Origin: Chloroflexota bacterium
GTDB taxonomy: Bacteria; Chloroflexota; Anaerolineae; Aggregatilineales; Phototrophicaceae
Reading direction: 5' to 3'
NCBI GenBank assembly: GCA_011523545.1
Contig: WTGN01000092.1
Span: 1 to 64,000, forward strand
Length of the DNA stretch: 64,000 bases
Within the stretch, counting starts at the first letter, position 1. Every line of letters starts with the position of its first letter. A program made the position numbers and the translations under genes. Below, piece after piece: positions 59,250 through 64,000 of the stretch. The notes beneath the pieces were generated by a model. It had not been told where the DNA came from and did no database searches. It was given only the letters and a program-made list of their open reading frames with translations.

Positions 59250-60824
59250 TTAATCGCTCGCCGCTCGTTTGATGGCGGTTTCGCCCGTTTCCAGCACGCG
59301 ATCTTCTTCCGGCGTCCGCCCAAAGCTCGCCAAGCCCTCAAGCGACCTGAGCAGAAACTGAATCTGAACCAGCGGAATCGCGATCAACATGCCGACCAGG
59401 TGTACCAGCGCCCAGCCCAAACCGCGCCGCTCGCCAGTGTATGCCGGGTCGTCCTCCAGCGGAATCGCTTCTTCGCTGTCCCGCTCCTGGCTCAGGCGCC
59501 GCAGCGCCAATGCGCCAATCAACAGGACGACGACAAAGACGACGCCGGAGATGAAGGGATAGGCGGTGCCGCCCAGGGCATCGCCCACGACAATCGACAC
59601 CGCCGTCCAAGCCACCGCCAGCAGCGCCAGCGGAATCATCACTTTCCAGCCGAATTGCATCAGCCGGTCATAGCGGATGCGCGGCAGCGTCGCCCGGATC
59701 CAGATCATAGCGCAGAGCATCAGGAAGACCTTCAGAATGAATATGACCGGCGCCAGAATCGGCAAGCCGTCCATCGGCCAGAGGTGATAACCGCCGAAGA
59801 AGACGGCGATCGCCACCAAGCTCACGGCGATCATGCCCAGGTATTCCGCCATCATGAAGAGCGCGAATTTCATGCCGCTGTATTCGGTCATGTAACCTTG
59901 CGTCAATTCCTGCTCGGCTTCGGTCAGGTCAAATGGCGCGCGGTTCGTCTCCGCCAGCAGCGCCAGAATCAAGACTGCCGCCGCCAATGGATTCTGAAAG
60001 ACGAACCAATCCCAGATATTCCGTTGGGCATCAATAATGTCGCCGATGGACATGCTGCCGACGATCATCACCGGCACCGCAAGCGTCAAGGCGAAACTGA
60101 GCTCGTAGCTGATCATCTGCGCCGACGCGCGCAGGGCGCCTAACATGGCGTATTTGTTATCGCTCGACCAGCCCGCCAGCACGACGCCGTAAGTGGCGAT
60201 GCTGGTGATGGCGATCACCCAAAGTATGCCGACATTGGAATCAACCAAGCCCTGCGGCACCTGAAACCAGACATCGCCCAGCGACGGCGCGAACCAGGGC
60301 AAGACCAGATCCGGCCCCATCGGAACAACCGCCGCGATCATCAAAATCGGTATCACCTTGATCATCGGCGCCAATCGGAAGACCCACTTGTCGGCGCCCG
60401 CCGGGATCAAATCCTCTTTGAAGACCAGCTTCAGGCCGTCCGCCGCCGGCTGCAAAAAGCCGAGCGGTCCAACGCGATTCGGGCCGACGCGATGCTGCAG
60501 AAAGGCCAACAGACGCCTCTCCAGCAAGGTGCTGTAGGCGAAACCGGTGACGATGACGAAGGCGAAACCAGCGGCAAATATGATCGGCCAGAGCGCTGAA
60601 CAGCCGGCGTCATCTTGGCACTGGATTACATTGTTGACGCGCGCCTCCGGGTTGAGCAGCATGCCGATCGCGCCTTGACGTCCATCAAGGTTGCCGGCGT
60701 CGTCGAAGCCGATCCAGCTCGCGATGGCGCCCAGGTTGGCGATGATGAGCGCCAGCGCCAAAATCGTGACGGCCAGCCCCCCCAGCGCGACGACCCCGAT
60801 GGCTATCTTCACATTACGGCTCAT
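59250..60824 (-). CDS. nuoH: NADH-quinone oxidoreductase subunit H with extra ends
   Basis: 524 residues against about 330 in E. coli. The conserved core starts at LLERRLLAFLQHRVGPNRVG (residues 100-119) and includes FKEDLIPAGADKWVF and AETNRAPFDLTEAEQELTQG of the quinone cavity. Before the core are about 75 extra residues with one added membrane helix (residues 9-30) and a loop with two cysteines (C69, C75). After it are an added helix near 425-442, a charged stretch (RRLSQERDSEEAIPLEDDP) and another hydrophobic segment at 468-492. Extended NuoH termini are known in some lineages; this one is unusually long at both ends. Confidence 0.95.
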   Translation of the reverse strand: MSRNVKIAIGVVALGGLAVTILALALIIANLGAIASWIGFDDAGNLDGRQGAIGMLLNPEARVNNVIQCQDDAGCSALWPIIFAAGFAFVIVTGFAYSTLLERRLLAFLQHRVGPNRVGPLGFLQPAADGLKLVFKEDLIPAGADKWVFRLAPMIKVIPILMIAAVVPMGPDLVLPWFAPSLGDVWFQVPQGLVDSNVGILWVIAITSIATYGVVLAGWSSDNKYAMLGALRASAQMISYELSFALTLAVPVMIVGSMSIGDIIDAQRNIWDWFVFQNPLAAAVLILALLAETNRAPFDLTEAEQELTQGYMTEYSGMKFALFMMAEYLGMIAVSLVAIAVFFGGYHLWPMDGLPILAPVIFILKVFLMLCAMIWIRATLPRIRYDRLMQFGWKVMIPLALLAVAWTAVSIVVGDALGGTAYPFISGVVFVVVLLIGALALRRLSQERDSEEAIPLEDDPAYTGERRGLGWALVHLVGMLIAIPLVQIQFLLRSLEGLASFGRTPEEDRVLETGETAIKRAASD

Positions 60825-60839
60825 AGTCCAGATCCTCTG

Positions 60840-63374
60840 TCATCGGCCCGCGAGGGCGACCGCTTCCGCGACTTTTCTGATGCTGCCGGCGGTGATCGTC
60901 ATTGGAATCGCCTCGTCAGTCACATGCCTGGGAAGCGCAACGGCGCCTGAAGCGATGTCGCCGCTCAGCGCCGCCCGCACGCGAACGCTCGCATCGCCGG
61001 CGCGAATCTCAACGAAGTCTCCATCGGCGATTTCCATTGCCGCGCCATCGGCAGCATTGATGAGCGCAATTGGCGCCAGGATACGCGGTTCGACGATCAG
61101 CGACGGGCGGAAATTGCGCTGGCGATTGTAAAGCCGCGTGATTGGCATGATAGCGACTTCGCCTTCTTCAAAGGTCAGCGCCTCATCCGACCCAACCTTT
61201 TTCGTCCGCGGCTTGCGCGCGTCTGCCCGCGCCGGTATTTGAATCCCGAGCCCACCGGTATTCGCGTAGGCGGTGCCGCCATAATACTGGTCGCGGCCGC
61301 CCACATCGGGGAATTCGCGCTTGACCTGCGCCAAAGCTTTATAGCTGATGCCTTCAAATTCAGGGATAATGGCGCTCAAGTCCTGCATTACCGCGGCCGC
61401 AGAAGGCTTCAGCGGGCCGGCGCCAAGCGCCTGACGGATGCCGCCAAACAATTTCCAGGCCGGCACTGACTGGCCAACCGGTCCCTGCGCCGTATAGAAT
61501 CGCTGCACGCGCCGCTCCCCATTGACGAAGCTGCCATCACGCTCGGCGAATGACTGAATTGGCAGGACAAAATCGGCCATCTCCGAAATGCCGTCGTCAA
61601 AGAAATTGGCATAGATGATCGTTTCAATTTGGCTGAGCCAGGCCCGCGCCGCCGGATCATCGTCCAGCAATTCCGCTTGGGCGACGAGCAGGACTTTCGG
61701 CGGCTTCGCCATGATGTCCAGCGTCGCATCGGGGCTGAATCCCAGGTAATGCTGGCCCATGCCGTTGGCGCCGGGCAGTGGCGAAAGCAAGCCGTTGTTG
61801 CGACGCCCGACGTGGCCGGTCTCGATCAGGAAGTTGGCCGCCGCTTGCGCCAGCGCCTTGCTGCCGGCGAGCGTGAGCCCGTCAGCGCCTGAGACAATCA
61901 CCAGGTTCTCGGCGCTGCTCAAGCGCTCGGCGATATCGGGATGATCAGCGTTGAGATTTTGCATCGCCGAAACCGCTGCGCCCGCGCCAAAGCGGATGGC
62001 ATCGCCCTCGACCACCTTGTCGTTGCGCGCCCCTTCCAGGGCGAAGTCCTCCAGCCGCGTATGGCGGGCGTTGGCGACGACAAGATAAGCGCCCCGGTCC
62101 TGCGCCTGTTTCAGCCGCAGCCGCCAAATCGGCACCTCTTCTTCCAGATCGCAGGCGATCACCAGAATCGCGTCGCCGCGGCCCAGCTGACCCAGATTCG
62201 TGCCAAAGCCGACGCCCACTTGGGCGACCGCTTCAGCGCCGCCATGCGTCGGCATCCAGGCGCCGAGGCGCGCGCCGCCCTGCCCTTCGACAAGCTGACG
62301 CAGCTCCCAGAGGTCTTCGTTGCTCATGCCGCTGCCAGCTATCGCGGCGATATCGCCATCAGCATCGCGCAGCGCGCCCGCCAAAGGCGGCATCACAGCC
62401 GACCAGTTGGACTCGCGCATCACATCGCCGGTTTTCATCAGCGGCTGCGTCAAGCGATCTTCACTGCGCGTGAAGTGATGGCCGAAGCGCGTTTTGTCGC
62501 TGATCCAGATCTCGTTGACGCGTTCGTTCTGACGCGGCATGACTCGCTTGATCAAGGCGCGGCCGCCGAAATCGCGGTCGAGCCGCATGCTCAGGCTGAT
62601 GTTCTCGCCGGCGGCGTCCCAAGGCGAAATGCTCGGCACTTCATTCAACTCCCAAGGCCGCGCGCCGAAGCGGAAATCGGTCGTGGTCAAGGCGCCAACC
62701 GGACAAATGTCGGTGGTATTCCCGCTGAAATAAGAATCGAAGCCCGGCTCCGAGTTGGTGATGATTTGCAGCCGGCGTCCGCGCTCATGGAAGGCCAGCA
62801 CATCATCGCCGACCACTTCATCCTGAAAACGGACGCAGCGCGCGCATTGAATGCAGCGCTCACGGTCGAGGAAGATCAGATCGCCCAGTGGATAATGCTT
62901 TTCCAATAATTGCTTGTCTTCAAAATACATGCGCGATGATTGCGGGCCATGGCGCATCGTCAAATTCTGCAGCGGGCATTCGCCGCCCTTGTCGCAAATG
63001 GGGCAATCTAGCGGATGGCTGGAAAGCAGGAACTCGAGCACGTCGTTGCGCGCGTCAATCACTTCTTGTGTGTTCGTCTTGATGTGCATGCCGTCGCTGA
63101 CCGTCGTCGTGCAGGCGGTCTGCAGTTTGGGGAAATAGCGGATCTGCGGGCTGCCGTCTTCGTTGAGCATGACCTCGCCGGTCGCGCGGTCGCGGGCGGG
63201 CGTGCCCAGTTCCACCAGACACATCCGGCACATGCCCACCGGCTCCATTTTGGGGTGGTAGCAGAACACCGGGATGTCGTTGCCCGCATGCCATTTCGCG
63301 GCATCAACCAGGTTGGACCCGGCCGCTACCTGGTAATCTTTGCCATCGACATTGATTGTCACCGTGTCGGTCAT
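60840..63374 (-). CDS. nuoG: NADH-quinone oxidoreductase subunit G
   Basis: 844 residues. The N-terminal region carries the 2Fe-2S ferredoxin domain (CYHPKMEPVGMCRMC), the N5 cluster region HPLDCPICDKGGEC and the 4Fe-4S pair CIQCARC with the later DICPVGAL. The rest is the molybdopterin-oxidoreductase-like body (ISPWDAAGENISLSM, ADFVLPIQSFAERDGSFVNG), which has no bound molybdenum in this family. It starts one base after the stop of the TPR gene. Confidence 0.96.
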   Translation of the reverse strand: MTDTVTINVDGKDYQVAAGSNLVDAAKWHAGNDIPVFCYHPKMEPVGMCRMCLVELGTPARDRATGEVMLNEDGSPQIRYFPKLQTACTTTVSDGMHIKTNTQEVIDARNDVLEFLLSSHPLDCPICDKGGECPLQNLTMRHGPQSSRMYFEDKQLLEKHYPLGDLIFLDRERCIQCARCVRFQDEVVGDDVLAFHERGRRLQIITNSEPGFDSYFSGNTTDICPVGALTTTDFRFGARPWELNEVPSISPWDAAGENISLSMRLDRDFGGRALIKRVMPRQNERVNEIWISDKTRFGHHFTRSEDRLTQPLMKTGDVMRESNWSAVMPPLAGALRDADGDIAAIAGSGMSNEDLWELRQLVEGQGGARLGAWMPTHGGAEAVAQVGVGFGTNLGQLGRGDAILVIACDLEEEVPIWRLRLKQAQDRGAYLVVANARHTRLEDFALEGARNDKVVEGDAIRFGAGAAVSAMQNLNADHPDIAERLSSAENLVIVSGADGLTLAGSKALAQAAANFLIETGHVGRRNNGLLSPLPGANGMGQHYLGFSPDATLDIMAKPPKVLLVAQAELLDDDPAARAWLSQIETIIYANFFDDGISEMADFVLPIQSFAERDGSFVNGERRVQRFYTAQGPVGQSVPAWKLFGGIRQALGAGPLKPSAAAVMQDLSAIIPEFEGISYKALAQVKREFPDVGGRDQYYGGTAYANTGGLGIQIPARADARKPRTKKVGSDEALTFEEGEVAIMPITRLYNRQRNFRPSLIVEPRILAPIALINAADGAAMEIADGDFVEIRAGDASVRVRAALSGDIASGAVALPRHVTDEAIPMTITAGSIRKVAEAVALAGR

Positions 63375-63731
63375 TCAGGCCTCCACATTTGCAACTGGCC
63401 GCAAGCTGGGCCGCTGGCGCAGCGCGCCCCGCGCAGATTTTAATCCGTACAGCGCGCGATCGCGCATCACCTGCTCCAGCACCAGCCAGCCCTTGCTCTC
63501 GTCAAGTTTCTCCGCCAATTCCAGCGCGCGCTCAAAATCGGCAGTCGCCAGGGCATGCTCCCCACGATCAAGATTGAGCTCGCCCCGCAACACGTAGTGG
63601 GTCAAATCCGCCGGCGCTTGGTCGATCGCGCCGCTCAATTCTCGCAGCCGCCGGACATCCTCGCGTTGGCGCTCCAAAGGCGACTTCAACACAGTCTTGA
63701 ATAACCGGCCCAGCATGCCGTGCGCGCTCAT
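63375..63731 (-). CDS. Small TPR-like protein between nuoF and nuoG
   Basis: 118 residues. The central part (THYVLRGELNLDRGEHALAT, ADFERALELAEK) fits a tetratricopeptide hairpin; the N terminus is basic and helical. The stop is immediately followed by the nuoG ATG, so it is surely co-translated with complex I genes. It is not one of the 14 standard subunits. It may help assembly of the NuoEFG arm or be a lineage-specific accessory subunit; neither is shown by the sequence. Confidence 0.75.
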   Translation of the reverse strand: MSAHGMLGRLFKTVLKSPLERQREDVRRLRELSGAIDQAPADLTHYVLRGELNLDRGEHALATADFERALELAEKLDESKGWLVLEQVMRDRALYGLKSARGALRQRPSLRPVANVEA

Positions 63732-63754
63732 GTCATTGATTCTCCCGAGTCGCC

Positions 63755-64000
63755 TTAAGCCTGCACATGCTGCGCGAAATCAGCGGGAAAATGGCGAATC
63801 GTATGAATGATCGGGTTGGCCGCGAAGTCCCCCAGCGCGCAGAGGGTCGTGCCCGCCATATTCTCGGCCACATCAGCGATGCGCTTGACATCGTCTGGCG
63901 TCCCGCGCCCTTCAAGAATCCGATCAATCACCTTATCCAGCCAATACGTGCCTTCGCGGCAGGGCGTGCATTTTCCGCAGCTTTCATGCTTGAAAAACTT
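63755..64000 (-). CDS. nuoF: NADH-quinone oxidoreductase subunit F, C-terminal part (cut by window edge)
   Basis: Only the last 81 residues are in the window; the gene continues beyond position 64000. The fragment begins KFFKHESCGKCTPCREGTYW, the N3 4Fe-4S cluster motif, and has AGTTLCALGDFAANPI with the fourth cysteine ligand. This is the NADH-oxidising subunit that passes electrons from FMN to cluster N3. A 23-base gap separates its stop from the TPR gene. Confidence 0.95.
   Translation of the reverse strand, partial: KFFKHESCGKCTPCREGTYWLDKVIDRILEGRGTPDDVKRIADVAENMAGTTLCALGDFAANPIIHTIRHFPADFAQHVQA

Overview
The window is a 64 kb, GC-rich, gene-dense bacterial chromosome segment. It carries no phage, integrase, transposase or CRISPR genes. 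Gene content and style point to Chloroflexota, probably the Anaerolineae side: a long fused str-S10-spc-alpha ribosomal locus with rplM-rpsI and truA appended, zinc-binding S14 and L24, a proline/threonine-rich lipoprotein, and an acyl-CoA dehydrogenase beside the ribosomal locus. This placement is inference from gene content; no 16S gene is present.

Layout. (1) 1-7.4 kb, plus strand: two sugar ABC permeases, then a surface-polysaccharide set made of a nucleotide-sugar dehydrogenase, a GT4 transferase, a GT9-GT26 fusion transferase and an RfaE1-type sugar kinase. (2) 7.4-10.9 kb: a VOC protein, an alkyltransferase-like DNA repair protein, a long-form sugar-phosphate nucleotidylyltransferase, a tiny coupled ORF and a methylase-MazG fusion. 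(3) 10.9-33.9 kb, minus strand: a nearly complete ribosomal superoperon, from rpsL-rpsG-fusA-tuf through rpsJ...secY, adk, map, rpmJ, rpsM, rpsK, rpoA, rplQ, truA, rplM and rpsI. Neither infA nor rpsD is present; a secreted alpha/beta hydrolase sits where infA often lies. A strong promoter precedes rpsL, a terminator follows secY, and a second promoter precedes rpmJ. (4) 34.2-38.8 kb: an inverted-repeat element, an acyl-CoA dehydrogenase with a palindromic promoter region, a small ORF with an in-frame TGA, an FAD oxidoreductase, the tmRNA gene with promoter and terminator, a lipoprotein and a STAS-like protein. (5) 38.9-50.9 kb: an ABC exporter, a nitrilase-family amidohydrolase, a Pth-TPR fusion, two serine hydrolases of the beta-lactamase fold, Mfd, a YbaK-type protein, a small membrane protein and an EamA transporter. 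(6) 51.0-64.0 kb, minus strand: a complex I operon in the order nuoF (cut by the window edge), a TPR gene, nuoG, H, I, an inverted-repeat element, then nuoJ, K, L, M, N.

The most unusual biology is in complex I. NuoJ carries about 240 extra residues that look like two beta-sandwich (DUF4397-like) repeats in its last extracytoplasmic loop. NuoL has about 100 extra residues plus a histidine-rich loop, NuoM has a longer loop, NuoH has extra segments at both ends, and a TPR gene separates nuoF and nuoG. Together these suggest a proton-pumping dehydrogenase with a decorated outer face. Other points of interest are two MITE-like inverted-repeat elements sitting exactly at stop codons, a tmRNA whose T loop lacks the usual TTCRA sequence, an adenylate kinase with an altered P-loop, and several domain fusions. 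Many promoters share a TGN extended -10 element.
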